A DNA stretch of 64,000 nucleotides, taken from positions 88,014,501 to 88,078,500 of the forward strand of contig CM074858.1 of NCBI GenBank assembly GCA_037501455.1. Reading direction: 5' to 3'. The notes below the pieces were generated by a model. That model made no database searches. It saw nothing but the letters and a program-made list of their open reading frames with translations, and had not been told where the DNA came from. Shown here in pieces: positions 9,413 through 22,025 of the stretch. The translations under genes and the position numbers were made by a program. The DNA comes from Lantana camara. Its lineage: Eukaryota > Streptophyta > Magnoliopsida > Lamiales > Verbenaceae. Position 1 is the stretch's first letter. Each line of letters opens with the position of its first letter.

Positions 9413-11323
9413 TGTTGGAAAATACGAATCAGAAAGCAGCGGAATTTAAAAAATTTTCCCAACAAAAGGACCTTGGACTCGCAATCGTGTAACCAAATTC
9501 GTAGAGATGGAAAACTTACTTTTCTTTTATTCTTTCTTGAAGCGTTTCAAGCCACCCAAGAACGCTCTTCTCGCGGCTTGATCCCCTCTCCTTGGTAAAG
9601 CTCGAATCTTCAACCTTCTAACTTGAAGCTCTCTAGGGATAGTCCACCAACTTGATCACAATCTAACTAGTAAGGATGCTAGTTCTCTAGTTAGTGTTTA
9701 GGCTTAACCTAGGGTTTATTTGATCTTGGAGAAAGGATGGTGTTCAACACATGAACCAAAAGAATTGCCAATTAGCTCTAAGGGGAGCTCGAGCTCCCCT
9801 ATTTATAAGAGGGGAGTGGCCGAAATTCCTAGTCCTTTATGGGCTAGGATTTTGGTCTCTCTCTCTCCTATTACTTGATCATTAAGTAATTTTGACTTTG
9901 ACTTTGAATTCTAATTCAAATCAACTTTTAAGAGAGCTAAAAATATCCAAACTATTTTTGGATAATTTCATACTTTATTTATTTTAAATAAATAACTTAT
10001 TCTATCTAATTAATTAATTCATAATTAATTAACTAGATTATTTTCTCCAAAATTAGACTTTCTTTTTAATTCAAAATTAAACCAAAGTCTATTAAATAAT
10101 TAACAAATTAATTATTTAATCACCAAATAATTATTCACGCACACGCACGTGACCCACACGTGTGATTTCACACGTGTGGAACCCTTTGGCCCGATTAACT
10201 CGTTTAATCATTTTAAAGCCTCAACTCATGTAACCAAGTTGTTGTGTGTGACCCTCTAGGTTCTCAATTCAATTAGCAGTGACCTAATTAATTAATTCAC
10301 TAATTAATTAATCAGTCCACAGATTAAACGACCATAGTCTAGCAACAGGTGTTTGACCCCTAGCTGAATTGGAATGTTCGGATTCGACAGAACCTTTAAG
10401 TCATTGATTCATGTGAGATACAATCCTCCTACTTACTATCTCTCAACCAAGATCTAGGGTAAGGGAATAATCAGAACCCTAATAATCCGGTCTTAAAGCT
10501 AAGTGCATTTCATATCCATTTGATCTCAATCCAAGAAACCCTTTTCTTGATGTCTTGATCTACTGCCTTGGCCAAGGACTCCATATGGCATATGAATGAC
10601 TTACACAATAAGAGATCACCTTGCAAATGCAAGTGTAGGTCCTTTCTTGATTCTCATTCACTTTCATGAATCACTTGTGCAGCCCCAGCATAAGCCTTGA
10701 ATCAGTTGTCTAAGGCGACACCCTTTAAAGCTTATACCTAAGACTACAAAGTTAACTCATAAAGTGACAAGGAACCTAAAGTCTTAAGGATCAATTAATC
10801 ACATCAATGACTCGTGAGATATTTCCTAATCTGGAAGTTTCCATTTCCTGAAATAGAAACTTCCTTTCCCATTTGGGAATGTTCTCACACGGGGCACCTC
10901 AGTGAACTTACTTATTAAAGTAAGCACCCTCATGTATCACGCACGTATCAACTATACACTTTGCACCTCCATGAAACAAGGTGGTCTTTCTTAAGGGCGT
11001 GATCCCACAAGCAAGCCTTAGAGGAGTCAGGTTGACACTCCCACTGTCTGTAGGACTCATCGGCTTTGAGTATTTTACTAATCATGACTTATGTGATATA
11101 GGGCTCGTTTCATGAACCATTTCACCTAAATGGTAGAGTCCTAAAGTCATCAGGATTAGGGGAGTTCTCATACATGCACAGATAAAGTAAACGCATACCA
11201 AACAAGAGCATATAAAGAAGTGTTGCCTCAAATCGTTATTTCATTCAAAGATTGTCTGTGATTACAATAAGGAAAAGCACAAAGCGGATATACAATCGGA
11301 TTTCTAGGGTACTATTCCTAACA
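9413..11323 (-). mobile_element. Solo LTR of an Angela-like Copia element, 1911 bp, nested in E
   Basis: It begins TGTTGGAAAATACG and ends CTATTCCTAACA, the same ends as the LTRs of full-length Copia elements G and H, and its length matches theirs. The perfect TSD TAAAT is at 9408-9412 and 11324-11328. A TATA box lies at 9799-9809 and G-box motifs (CACGTG) at about 10145-10185, where U3 is expected for a minus-strand LTR. No internal region is present. Confidence 0.92.
9781..9809 (-). promoter_or_regulatory. Copia LTR core promoter: TATA box followed by a 20-bp perfect palindrome
   Basis: On the minus strand TTATAAATAG runs directly into the self-complementary sequence AGGGGAGCTCGAGCTCCCCT (9781-9800). 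A start about 30 bases after the TATA box would fall in or just after the palindrome, so DNA cruciform or early-transcript hairpin effects are possible. The promoter role is inferred from LTR organisation. Confidence 0.6.
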
Positions 11324-12465
11324 TAAATATAATATACGACGGTATTTAACAATCACATGCAAGCTATAATCCCAAGTGAGATTTTTAAAGAATTTCCCAA
11401 GTGGGTGAATAGAAATCATCAAAAGGGATTATAACGATTCATTTACATTAGGTCATTAGTGGCCCGGCGAGTGGGCGTGCATTATCTCCAACCAACACCT
11501 CGTGTAATTCATTAACATTCATTAACATTCATTCATTCTTTCTTTTCATGTATATCATTCTTTCGTGCGCATTCAATAACATTTACACCTTCTTCCTCCG
11601 GGTTGGTGGCGGGTTTGCAAGGCCCATCCACCCATTCATTGACCAAAAGGGGAACATGACTCCCCTGATGGCACTCAGTGTCCATTCCTCGCGAACTCCT
11701 AACGAGGTCCGGTTACGCCATTCATTGGTGGAACTAGTGTGAGGGATCACCGTCATCCCTTGCCTCCTCGGGTCACCACTCACACCAAGTCCCTGGGCCC
11801 CATTCAGTGCATTCATTCATTCATTTCTCGCCAAAACATTAGGTAGGATTCATAAAATAAGGCTTTACGTTGAAAACATTTACTCTTGAAAACGACTCTA
11901 TATACATATAATAGTTTTTAGCTGAAATCTTTACACGTTGGGAGTATATAGGGTCATTTATCTAATAGGAGCGAAACCCACCTTAAACGGCAAAAGGAGA
12001 ACACAAGAGCCTCACGGACCGGCCTCGTCTCCAACGGAATCAAAATATGCGCAAGAGAGGTGAAGTGAGACTCAATATGACCAAATAAGACGCTCGACAA
12101 TGAAATGATTGTGACATGAATATATATAAAAGATAAGATTATGTTATGAAAATGTTCATGTGCACTATTAAGGAATTTAAATCATATAATCAAGTCATTC
12201 AATCATTCGTTCACTTTCATTCGAATTCATAATTACACGTTTCCAATCAATTCAATTCAAGAAATTCAAAGAGGAGCATAGCACGTATTCAATCGCATTT
12301 ACAATTAGAAAATAAACAATTAAATACATTCAATTTAAAATTGGAATTTAAATAAAACATGAAATAGGTAACAATTAAATTCTATAATTCAATTAAATCA
12401 AATAACATTTAACATTCAATAAACATATATAAATATATAATAAATATATATATATATATACACCA

Positions 12466-12611
12466 CATGCATGCAACGTACACACATGCATGCAATATGC
12501 ATGAAATTTTCATGCAACTAAACACATGCATGCAAATTGTTTAAGTATATATATATATGTACATATATGCATGCAAACATTTCATAAAATACATGCAAGC
12601 TCATGCATTGA
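12466..12611. repeat. Cluster of CATGCATG (RY-type) motifs in LTR E
   Basis: CATGCATG or CATGCA occurs about eight times, for example at 12466, 12485, 12498, 12524 and 12568, separated by TA runs. CATGCATG is the RY motif bound by plant B3 seed regulators. Whether it works here or reflects simple-sequence drift is unknown. Confidence 0.6.

Positions 12612-12614
<3 letters not shown>

Positions 12615-12656
<42 letters not shown>
12615..12656. repeat. (AT)n microsatellite, about 21 units
   Basis: An uninterrupted AT dinucleotide run lies inside LTR E, with shorter TA runs nearby (about 12445-12460 and 12547-12560). The apparent frame across it (12526-12723) has no coding value. Confidence 0.9.
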
Positions 12657-12666
<10 letters not shown>

Positions 12667-12696
12667 TTCACGTATGCTTATGTTATAGATTCAGAA

Positions 12697-12824
12697 GGTG
12701 ACACGCCCGTGTCACCAATATAAAGCAAACCGGGACACCCCCGTGTCTCGGTACAGCGAGATCAGACAGTCTTGCACCCCCGTGTCATGCTGAAGAAGAA
12801 AAGGTTGACACGCCCGTGTCAAAT
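12697..12824. repeat. Palindrome cluster of LTR E (TGACACGCCCGTGTCA type), four copies
   Basis: Near-perfect inverted repeats: GGTGACACGCCCGTGTCACC (12697-12716), a GGGACACCCCCGTGTCTC form (about 12732), GCACCCCCGTGTC (about 12774) and TTGACACGCCCGTGTCAA (about 12805). Arms of 7-9 bases flank a CCC/CCG core. The cluster sits before a GCAGC-rich stretch, as in sister LTRs, but its sequence differs from theirs. Confidence 0.8.
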
Positions 12825-15700
12825 GCATGCAGCAGCTCAACAATAACCCCTGTTTTTTACAGCAAAAGACGCAGTAAGAAGGCAACAACCAAAGCATGAA
12901 ATGCAGCAATAAGAAGGCATGAAATGCAGCACAAAATAGCTCTAACAAGCCACTAAAACTGACAGCAAAAGCAAGGCAGAAACGCAGCACCTTCAGCAGC
13001 AAAAACCAGCTCAAAACAGGGCAAATATTCCACGAAAAACAGGGCATGACTGATCTCCATTAATCCCAACAAGTTCATGTAAGTTAGGCTATCCAAAATG
13101 CAGCAAAACAACACAAATTCAACCTATATAACAGTTCCAAGAAAGCTCAAACGCAGCAGCAGCAACACGAATGAAGAAGGGGGTGAAAACTCCATTTTCA
13201 TTCAAATTTTATTAATGGTAACTCAACCAATTCTCAACTACCAGCTAATACATCACCATAAATGCAAAGAAGAGATCAAAACAATCATTTTCAAGCTTGG
13301 AATCAATCAAAACCATCAAGAATCGAATGAGATCAACAAATTTGCTCTAAACCTATTATTTTCGAACTCAGCCCAAAAGCCTATGAAACCATGCTCAAAT
13401 TTAGGGATGAATAGATGAAAATGACTTATATTGAATGTACATAACATATCTAAGCTTACCTTGTGGATTAATGGAGGTTGGGAAGAGATTTGAGCTTGAA
13501 TCTCTTGGTAGGGCTTGAGCTACGGGAAAAACTGGGAAGCAGATGATGTTTTGGGAAATTTCAGCAAGTGGGAAGGGTTGGTTCGGTTAGGGCATGGTAT
13601 ATCAGGTTAGGTGGTTGAGTTAGGGTTTCATAGCATCAAACCATGGTTAATTTGGTCAAGGTTTGGATGAGTTATGGACATTTTAGTGCAGCAAGGTCAG
13701 TTTGGTCGCCGTTTCGTTTTTCGGAGGTCCAAATGACGTTAGAAAAGTATAAGGCCAAGTTCACTAAACTCGAATTTTCGTTACGAGTTCAGCGAAGTTG
13801 ATGAAACTCGAATCCGAGTTCCCGAGCTCAAGATATTAAATACGGAACCAAGGGTGCGCTAGTTGCTCGTTAGCCCCCGACTTGGATTCCAAAATTAAAA
13901 TAAATCCGAAACACATGCAAATGAACTCGAAAATACGAAACAAACATATATTCATATACAAGACACGTATAAGTCCAACATATTAAATTTTCACGAAATT
14001 TCGGTATCAATTTAAATAGAAACGAAGCACGTAAATGTCACTCATACACAATGTAACAATAAAATTTCATAATATTTCCAAATAATATAAAAATTCAAAT
14101 GCATAATAAATACATGCATGCATAATTATTAATTAAAATGGATTGCATGAGTTCATGCAAATATGTTAATAAACAACTCATACCATGTTAATATATATAT
14201 AAATATATTTGATATTAATAACATTAAAATAAAGTAATCAATATTTAATATTTAAAATAAAATTAAATATATAAAACACGTATAAATAATTATTTCGCGC
14301 AATTTGGTAAACACATACGTCATGCTGTACTAATAAAAAAAACTGGAGCGTTACACTATAGCCCCAATCCACATATGAAATGGTCAATTCATACATGAAC
14401 CAAAGCTATAGCGAACGGGAGACAATAAAAAAAACGACAACAAAGCTAGGCGGGACTAGCCCCAAACCAAACAATCAATTCAGAGTAATAAAAGCGGAAG
14501 CAATATTTCATTCAATACTTATAGGTACCATATTTACATATCTACTAATAGGTACCAACATTATATATCAATACAATATCATCTCCAAAATAAGTAACAA
14601 GGCATGCTACAAAATATATAAAGTATCTATACATGTACAAAAGATGAAAATGAAGTGTGCTAGACCCAAATTAAAGACAATCTAGACTCTAATTCCCGCC
14701 TTGCACGCCCTTCAAAACAACTGAAAAGTTGAGGTGTCAGTCCAACACAGACTGAGCGAGGGGGTATAAATAAATATAAGAGCACATACATGCAAGTTAT
14801 AATCTCGGGTAATAATTTTTGGAAATTAACAATACAATTAGTAAAGTAAAAGATACAATCGCCCGAGGTTACAACTAAGTCAATTTATCAATTTGGTCAA
14901 TTCAATACAATCAATTTGTGGCCCGGCGAGTGAGGGCAATTCTCCAACCTTACTCCGACTGTGTATAATCAATCAATCAATTATTCAATACATAGGTGAT
15001 CATGCAATTTTATTACAGTGCACAATTGGCAATTTCAATAACGCCTTCTTCCTCCCGGAGATGGTGGGATTGCAAGACCCCACCATCCAATCAGTCTGGG
15101 CAGAGGGTACATGAATCCCTAATCCCGGAACTCCTTCCTCCCCTAATCTCCTAGGGGGTTCAGGGGTCATCCCATTTTGGTGAGAGTAGCCCTCGAGTTA
15201 CCCGTCAGCCCATGCTTTTCCGGTTGGCTCGAGCCACTACCCTCGGGCCCACAGTGCAATACAATACTCGCTAAATCAATCAATCAATAGTTTGGTAAAC
15301 CTTTGAAATCCAAGAGCATTTGAAAACTATAGGTATATATAGGTACATTTTGGCTTAAAACTTCACATAGGGTTTTACGGGTTCTATGTATCTAGAATTA
15401 AACCTCACCTGAACGACCCAAAACAAACAAGGACACAGCTCACGGGGCCTGCTCCTCGTCACCAAGAAGCTGGTCTGTGCAAGAAAGACAATTGTCCGTG
15501 AGACACGACTCAAAATGTACCAATTATGACGAACGGCGCGATAATGAACATTAAAACGTGCAATGATAATTTATGGAATGATATGTTCAATTTCATGCAC
15601 AAAACAATCATATAATAACACGTATCGATCAATTAAGGCATTAAAAATGGGTTTGAAAAATGCAATTTTATGCAGAAAATTTTGAACACTTTCTGGAGCC

Positions 15701-15926
15701 TGGGAATGGCCGTTCCAGTTTTGAACTGGGGCTGGGAAGGGCCGTTCCCAGCTCCCCGAACCAAATCCCGTGCGTCTGTAATGGTTTGGAAATTTTGGGG
15801 CTGGGAACGGCCGTTCCGGCCACAGACCAAAACTGGGAAGGGTCGTTCCCAGTCTCGCGGGACAGTTGGCAAGGGGTGGGAACGGCCGTTCCCAGAATGA
15901 ACTGGGACGGGAAGGGCCGTTCCCAA
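15701..15926. repeat. Palindrome cluster of LTR D (GGGAACGGCCGTTCCC type), six copies
   Basis: Copies are centred at about 15709, 15742, 15811, 15843, 15886 and 15917. The best is GGGAACGGCCGTTCCC; others change one base to give GGGAATGGCC or GGGAAGGGCC with the right arm kept as GTTCCC. Translations of this block (frames at 15571-16049) give repeated peptide words and are artefacts. Confidence 0.9.
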
Positions 15927-17443
15927 TATGCAGATGCAGCAGAAACAGAGCAGTAGCAGCAGAACAAGCACGAACCAAAACTCAAACACTCCAAATGAAT
16001 CAAAACCAAGTTTAAATGCACATAAAACATGATATACACATACTAGCATACATATAGATCAATAACAACTCATAAAACACTTAATTCCACATTAGATCTT
16101 CAAGAATCCATCAATACAAACCCATATACTCATTCATGCTTTAAGTCCAAAATCATCAAGTTAAATGCATCCAACTTAAGCTCAAAGTTCACAAATAAGT
16201 TTCCAACAACAAATACACAATTTAACCAACACATTGCAAAGCCCTATCTATACCATATATTCAATAAAATCATCAATTCTCCAAAAATACCTCAAATGAA
16301 AGAAAAGGAAGATGAGATGAAGATATGATGTTGATGATGCTTCAATGATCACAATTCCCACAAATTATAGCTTGAATGATGAAATTCCTCACTCTTCCAA
16401 GTAGGGTTTGGGTTCGGTTGAGCAAGGAAGAAAATGGAGCAAGTATGAAATGTGTATGTATGTAATGAAACAAGGTACGTGATTGCTGCTATGTAACGGG
16501 AAGAAAATGGCCAAATTGCTATTTAGTCCTTCGATTTAATAAGTCATGCAATGAAGTTCAATTCTATAACAAATGAGCAATTAAGTCCAATGCAATTAAG
16601 TCCCAAAATTTATGAAAATGAGCTAGTAAGGCCATAAAAGAATTAAATCAAGTTCGGGAAATCAATTCACGATGCAATCAAGTTCAATTTATGCGATAAT
16701 TATAATATGATATGAATTTCAATGAAAACACTAAGAATATAAGTTTATAAAAATTATGTCATGACATGAAAAGTTAAGGAAATGATCAAATAATAATTAA
16801 ATTACAACTCTCAAACCCACACGTGTCGTTCATACCTGAAATGCCGAAAGCTGGGGCATTACAGCGAACGAGAAACAAGAAAAAACAAACCCTAGGCTAG
16901 GCTGTAACACCCCGAACAGTGGGGCATCACACCCCCACACTATGACCCGACACGTGTACAAAATGGAAAGTTCGCACAGGTACCAAATCATAGCGAATGG
17001 GTGACAAATGAAAACGCACACACTAGCTAGGCGGTATCTAACCCTGTACAAAAGGAAATATGCAAAGCCTGAATGCGGAAGCGATACAAAATACGAAATT
17101 TCAAAAACTTTAAATCAACAATCATAATTCATGTATTCCAGTAAGTGGATTAACATCAACTAAACGGGTTCAACTAGATAAGAAAACCTATCCTAACCTG
17201 TCCCGAATAACATACAACAATAACGGGTTCAGTTAATTCCACGAACCTGTCCTAACCTGTCCCGAATTCCATTTAACAAATCATAAATGCGAACCTGCAC
17301 ATAACATGGCTTATACAAAACTTACAAACGAAATCCGAAATAAAACACTTAACAACCTCAGATAGACTAACACAGACTCAACTAACACTAACAACCGCCT
17401 AACACGAACTCCAACGACCCCCAAAGCAAACCTGCACACTAAA

Positions 17444-19967
17444 TGTAGCACCCGAAACGCCAGGCACCACATCCCCCGCACTATAACCCCAATCCACATA
17501 TGAAATGAACAATCCATACATGAATCAAAGCTATAGCGAACGGGAGACAATAAAATGACTCAAGGCTAGGCGGTTACCCTCAATTTAAAACCAACCAACA
17601 ATCAAGTCAGAGTATTAAAAAGCGGAAGCAATAACATTCATTCGATACGTATAGGTACCATATTTATTTATTTACTTATAGATACCAACAATTACACTAT
17701 CAATACAATATCATCTCCACAACAAAATAGACAACAAGGCCTGATACAAAATATCCCAAGCTATACATAACAAGATGTGGGAATGAAGTGTGCTAGACCC
17801 AAATTTAAATACCACTAGACTCTAAATTCCCGCCTAGCACGCCCTGCAAAACACTGAAAAGTTGAGGTGTCAGTCCAACACAGACTGAGCGAGGGGTATA
17901 AATAATTATAAGCGCACCAACATGCAAGTCATAGTCTCGGGTAATAATTTTCGGAAAACAATACAATCTAATAGGTTAAAAGAGATACTATCGCCCGAGA
18001 TTATAACTATTCCAATTTCAATTCAATCAATTTAATACAATCAATTTGTGGCCCGGCGAGTGGGGCAATTCTCCAACCTTACACCGACTGTGTACAATCA
18101 ATCAATCAATCAATTATTAGGTGATTAGGTGATCAAGCAGTTCATTACTGTGCACAATTAGTAGTTTCAATAACGCCTTCTTCCTCCGGGTGATGGTGGG
18201 ATTGCAAGGCCCCACCATCCAATCAATCTGGGCAGAGGGTACATGAATCCCTAAGCCCGGAACTCCTTCCTCCCCTAATCTCCTAGAGGGTTTAGGGGTC
18301 ATCCCAATTTGGTGAGGATAGCTCTCGAGTTACCCGTCAAGCTTTCCCGGTTGGCTCGAGCCACTGACCTCGGGCCCACAGTGCTATACAACACTCGCCA
18401 AAACAATCAATCAATCAATCAATAGTTCGATAAATCCTTTGAAAACCAATAACATTTGCAAACTATAGATATATAGATAGGTTTTGGCTTAAAACTTCAC
18501 ATAGGGTTATACGGGTCCTATGTATCTAAAATTAAACCTCACCTGAACGACCTAAAACAAACAAAGGAAACAGCTCACGGGGCCTGCTCCTCGTCACCAG
18601 GAAGCTGGTCTGTGCAAGAAAGACAATTGTCCGTGAAACACGACTCAAAATGTACCAAATATGACGAACGACGGAAATGTAACGAGACGACGAGAAAAAT
18701 ACAATGTACCATAAAAATATTGCGTTTCAACATGTAATCAGTCATATAATAGCAATTAGGGGTCAAAGAAGCCGTCGGAACGGGGTGCTAAAAATGCAAT
18801 TTTATGCAGTGAATTTTGGCACTTTCCGGACTATGGGAACGGCCGTTCCGGCTTCCTTTTGAAAATGGGAAGGGCCGTTCCCATGGCTACAGAAAACGCG
18901 CCAGCGTTTTCTTAAAAGGGAAAACGTTTTAGCTGGGAATGGCCGTTCCCAGTCTCGCTGGCCTACTGTCTCAGCATCATGGGAACGGCCGTTCCAGTTT
19001 TGAACTGGGGTTGGGAAGGGCCGTTCCCAAAATACGAGAGCAGCTGTATGCAAAGCAGAACAGAGCAACAATGGCATAACAACAATCAACCACCAAAAAT
19101 GGATCAAACTCAAGATGTAATGCACATATTTGATGCAACAATTATGCTAACATACAAATAGATCAATAACAACTCATAAAAACACATATTTCCACTTTAG
19201 ATCATCAATAATCCATCATTCAAAACCCATACACTCATTCATGCTCCAAGTCCATAAAACTCAAGATATAAGCATCAAACTCAAGCTTAATGATCACAAA
19301 CATATTTCCAACAATGAATATACAATTTACTCAAGCCATTACAAAGCCCCATATATCACATATTTTCAATAAAATCATTCAATCTCCATAAATACCTCAA
19401 ATGAGAGAAATGGAAGCTAGGATGAAGAAGTGATGATGATGATGCTTCTATGATCCCAAAACCCACAAAAACTAGCTTGAATGGATAAAAGCTCCTCTCT
19501 TCAAAGTGAGGGTTTGGTCTCGGTTGAACAAGGAAGCAAGAACAAGGAAGAAATGTTTTGTATGAAATGGGATGTAATGGTACGTGAAGGCTGCTATGAA
19601 AGAGGGAAGAGATGGCCAAATTGCTATTAAATCCTTCTATTAATTAAGTTATGCAATTAGGTTCAAATCCTATATTAAATGATCAATTAGGTCCAATGCA
19701 ATTAGATCCCATATTCATGAAAATGAGCAATTAAGGACATAAAAGAAATAAATCACATTCAGGAAAATAATTCACATTGCAATCACGTTCAATAAATCCG
19801 AAAAATATGATATGATATGAATTTTCAATAAAATATCAAGAATATAATTTTATAAAATTATGTTATGCTATGGAAAATTAGAGAAATGAATAATTAATAA
19901 TTAAAATCTAACTCTCAAACGCACACGTGTCAATCATACCTGAAATGCCGAAAGCTGGGGCGTTACA
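17444..19967 (-). repeat. 3' LTR of the Tekay-like element (2524 bp)
   Basis: It starts TGTAGCACCCGAAACG and ends CTGGGGCGTTACA. On the minus strand it directly follows the polypurine tract, making it the 3' LTR. It contains five palindromes at 18833-19030. Frames at 17311-17550, 18117-18302, 18575-18766 and 19356-19619 recur in the other LTR and are not genes. Confidence 0.95.
18833..19030. repeat. Palindrome cluster in the Tekay 3' LTR, five copies
   Basis: GGGAACGGCCGTTCC and one-base variants are centred near 18845, 18875, 18943, 18987 and 19021. A separate AAAACGCGCCAGCGTTTT inverted repeat lies at 18893-18910. The partner LTR has six copies; a 30-40 bp segment spanning one unit is the largest LTR-LTR difference. 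Confidence 0.9.
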
Positions 19968-19980
19968 ATCCTCCCTCCTT
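19968..19980 (-). promoter_or_regulatory. Polypurine tract of the Tekay-like element
   Basis: The minus-strand sequence AAGGAGGGAGGAT directly precedes the 3' LTR. This is the expected plus-strand primer for reverse transcription. Confidence 0.85.
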
Positions 19981-20001
19981 AAAAGAATCTGGTCCCCAGA
20001 T

Positions 20002-20385
20002 TCACTGATCGGAAGGGAACAACTCTGGATGGAACCGTCTCATTTTGTCTTCGGTCTCCCACGTGGCTTCTTCGGTCTTATCACTTCTCCAAAGAACCTT
20101 AACCATGGGGATCCTCCGGTTTCTTAATTCCTGAAACTTCTTATCCAAAATCTTAACCGGTTTCTGAACAAAGGTAAGACTCGGTTCCAATTCCACTTCT
20201 TCAACAGGAATGATCTCGGTTTCATCGGGGTAGTATTTCCTCAGCTGAGACACGTGAAATATGTTATGAATCCCCGTGAGGCTCGGTGGTAGGTCCAATC
20301 TATAAGCAACTTCTCCAATTCTTTCCAAAATCTCATAAGGACCTAAATAGCGAGGTTTAAGTTTACCTCCTTTCCCAATCCGACA
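20002..20385 (-). pseudogene. Tekay pol C-terminus: integrase tail and chromodomain, frameshifted
   Basis: The open part (20002-20328) reads ERIGEVAYRLDLPP and HNIFHVSQLRKY, the usual end of the Gypsy integrase C-terminal domain. It is followed by a chromodomain with ILDKKFQELRNRRIPMVKVLW and EATWETE. Chromodomains of chromoviruses direct integration to marked heterochromatin. The segment is out of frame with the upstream integrase: a one-base shift near 20375-20385, in a G/A-rich run, separates them. A final aromatic-rich region ends at 20002, about 20 bp before the polypurine tract. Confidence 0.88.
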
Positions 20386-20942
20386 AATCCTTTACGTGGA
20401 GACGCTTTCAAGAATACCCGGTCTCCAACCTCAAACTCGAGATCCCTTCTACGTCGATCGGCGTAGCTCTTCTGTCTGTCCTGAGCTGATTTCATCCGTT
20501 GTTTTATTAATTGGACTTTCTCAATCATAGCTTCAACGGCCTTGGAAGGTTTTTCCAATTTCTCACCTTTCTTAACACCTTCCTGCTTAGTCCATTTCCA
20601 CTCTTCCAAGTCAAAGAACAACGGAGAACGACACTTCCGTCCATAAAGTAGCTCATACGGTGCCATTCCAATCGAAGCCTGAAAACTGTTGTTGTACGCA
20701 AACTCAATCAAAGGTAGCTGGTCATGCCAAGAAGACTGAAAATCCAAAGAACAAGCTCTAAGCAAATCCTCGAGATACCTTATTAATCTCTCAGACTGAC
20801 CATCCGTCTGAGGATGAAAAGCTGTACTAAACTGGAGCTTCGTACCCAAAACCTCTTGCAATTCACGCCACAACCTTGAAGTGAACCGTGGATCTCTGTC
20901 TGAAACGATACTAATCGGAATCCCATGAAGTCTAACAATCTC
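20343..20942 (-). pseudogene. Tekay integrase, catalytic core second half
   Basis: The frame includes [20 protein letters not shown], with the conserved catalytic Glu region of Gypsy integrases, and [24 protein letters not shown]. It continues the preceding segment after a TGA stop (20943-20945), where ELY is normally followed by an in-frame lead into EIVRLHG. It runs into a frameshift at its 3' end near 20380. Confidence 0.88.
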
Positions 20943-22025
20943 TCAGTTATAAAGCTCGGCTAGCTTGCGAATTTTATACGACATCCGAACCGGCAGAAAA
21001 TGTGCAGACTTCGTCAAACGGTCCACAATCACCCAAATCCCATCAAATCCACCTTTCACCTTAGGTAATACGGACACGAAATCCATCGTCACCTGTTCCC
21101 ACTTCCACTCAGGAATAGGTAACGGCTGAAGAAGACCTCCCGGTTTCTGATGCTCGGCTTTCACTTTCTGACAAGTGAGACAATGCTTCACATACTCGGC
21201 CACATCCTTCTTCAATCCACGCCACCAATAATATTGCCTTAAATCCTTATACATCTTGTTTCCTCCGGGGTGGATAGAATAAGCCGATCTGTGAGCTTCC
21301 TCGAGCAATACCCATTTCAACTCTTCGGGTACGACCACTCGGTTCTTGAAATGAAGAAGACCGGTTTCATCGAACCCGAATGGACACTCCGGATCAGCTC
21401 TTGCCTTAGCCACCAATCTCTGAACTTCCATATCCGTACTCTGAGCCTCAAACAACCTGTGCTTCAACTCTGGCTGGACCGAAATATTAGAAACTCGAGC
21501 CTTTAAAACAATTGGCTCGATTCCACTACTATCACCCACTTCCAAGCTCGACACACTAGCCTTCCTACTAAGTGCATCGGCGACCACGTTGGCTTTGCCG
21601 GGATGGTACTTGATCGTGCAATCATAATCTTCCAACCTTTCCATCCAACGCCGTTGCCTCATATTCAAATCCTTCTGAGTGAATAAATACTGGAGGCTTT
21701 TGTGGTCGGTGAAAATCTCGAAGGACACCCCGTACAAATAATGTCTCCACTTCCCAAGTGCAAAGACTACGGCAGCAAGCTCAAGATCATGTGTCGGATA
21801 ATTCTTTTCATGCTCTTTCAACTTTCGGGATGCATAAGCAATTACTTTTCCTTTCTGAGTCAACACACATCCCAAGCCTTCCTTAGAAGCATCTGTATAA
21901 ACAGCATATCCTTCAGAACCTTCCGGAAGGGCTAACACTGGAGCCGACACTAACTTTTCCTTCAAGAAAGTGAAACTCTTCTCACAATCTTCATTCCAAT
22001 CGAATTTCACATTCTTCTTCGTCAA
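20943..22025 (-). pseudogene. Tekay RNaseH and integrase N-terminal half
   Basis: RNaseH residues are visible early ([15 protein letters not shown], then [21 protein letters not shown] and [11 protein letters not shown]), ending at [16 protein letters not shown]. The integrase zinc domain follows ([10 protein letters not shown] and HCLTCQK), then the start of the catalytic core with MDFVSVLP and [15 protein letters not shown]. It is in frame with the RT segment but separated from it by a TAG stop at 22026-22028, and it ends at a TGA at 20943-20945. Confidence 0.92.

Larger units (their letters stand above)
8950..14355 (-). mobile_element. Solo LTR E (Tekay-like), about 3.5 kb, nested in D
   Basis: It starts TGTAGCACCCGAACGC and ends ACTGGAGCGTTACA. 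The perfect TSD CTATA is at 8945-8949 and 14356-14360. It contains a solo Copia LTR (9413-11323); without it E is about 3490 bp. It has family landmarks such as GTGGCCCGGCGAGTGGG (about 11460) and a block of RY-type and TA repeats not seen in the sister LTRs. Frames at 8751-9203, 11548-11816, 12712-13047 and 13098-13418 are not genes. Confidence 0.87.
8908..16863 (-). mobile_element. Solo LTR D (Tekay-like), about 2.5 kb, interrupted by E
   Basis: It starts TGTAGCACCCGGAACG and ends CTGGGGCATTACA. The perfect TSD GCGAA is at 8903-8907 and 16864-16868. Removing E and its duplication leaves about 2545 bp, close to the LTRs of the full-length Tekay element (2524 and 2561 bp), to which it is plainly similar along its length. 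No internal region or second LTR lies between the duplications, so it is a solo LTR. It carries six GGGAACGGCCGTTCCC-type palindromes at 15701-15926. Confidence 0.88.

Noticed and set aside
15571..16049. Several overlapping frames with repeated Arg-Pro-Phe-Pro-like words
   Set aside because: They arise on both strands from the palindrome array of LTR D and have no other protein character.
18833..19030. CRISPR-like array of short repeats
   Set aside because: The repeats are palindromes with irregular 15-50 base spacing inside a plant LTR, present in both LTRs; no cas genes and no prokaryotic context.
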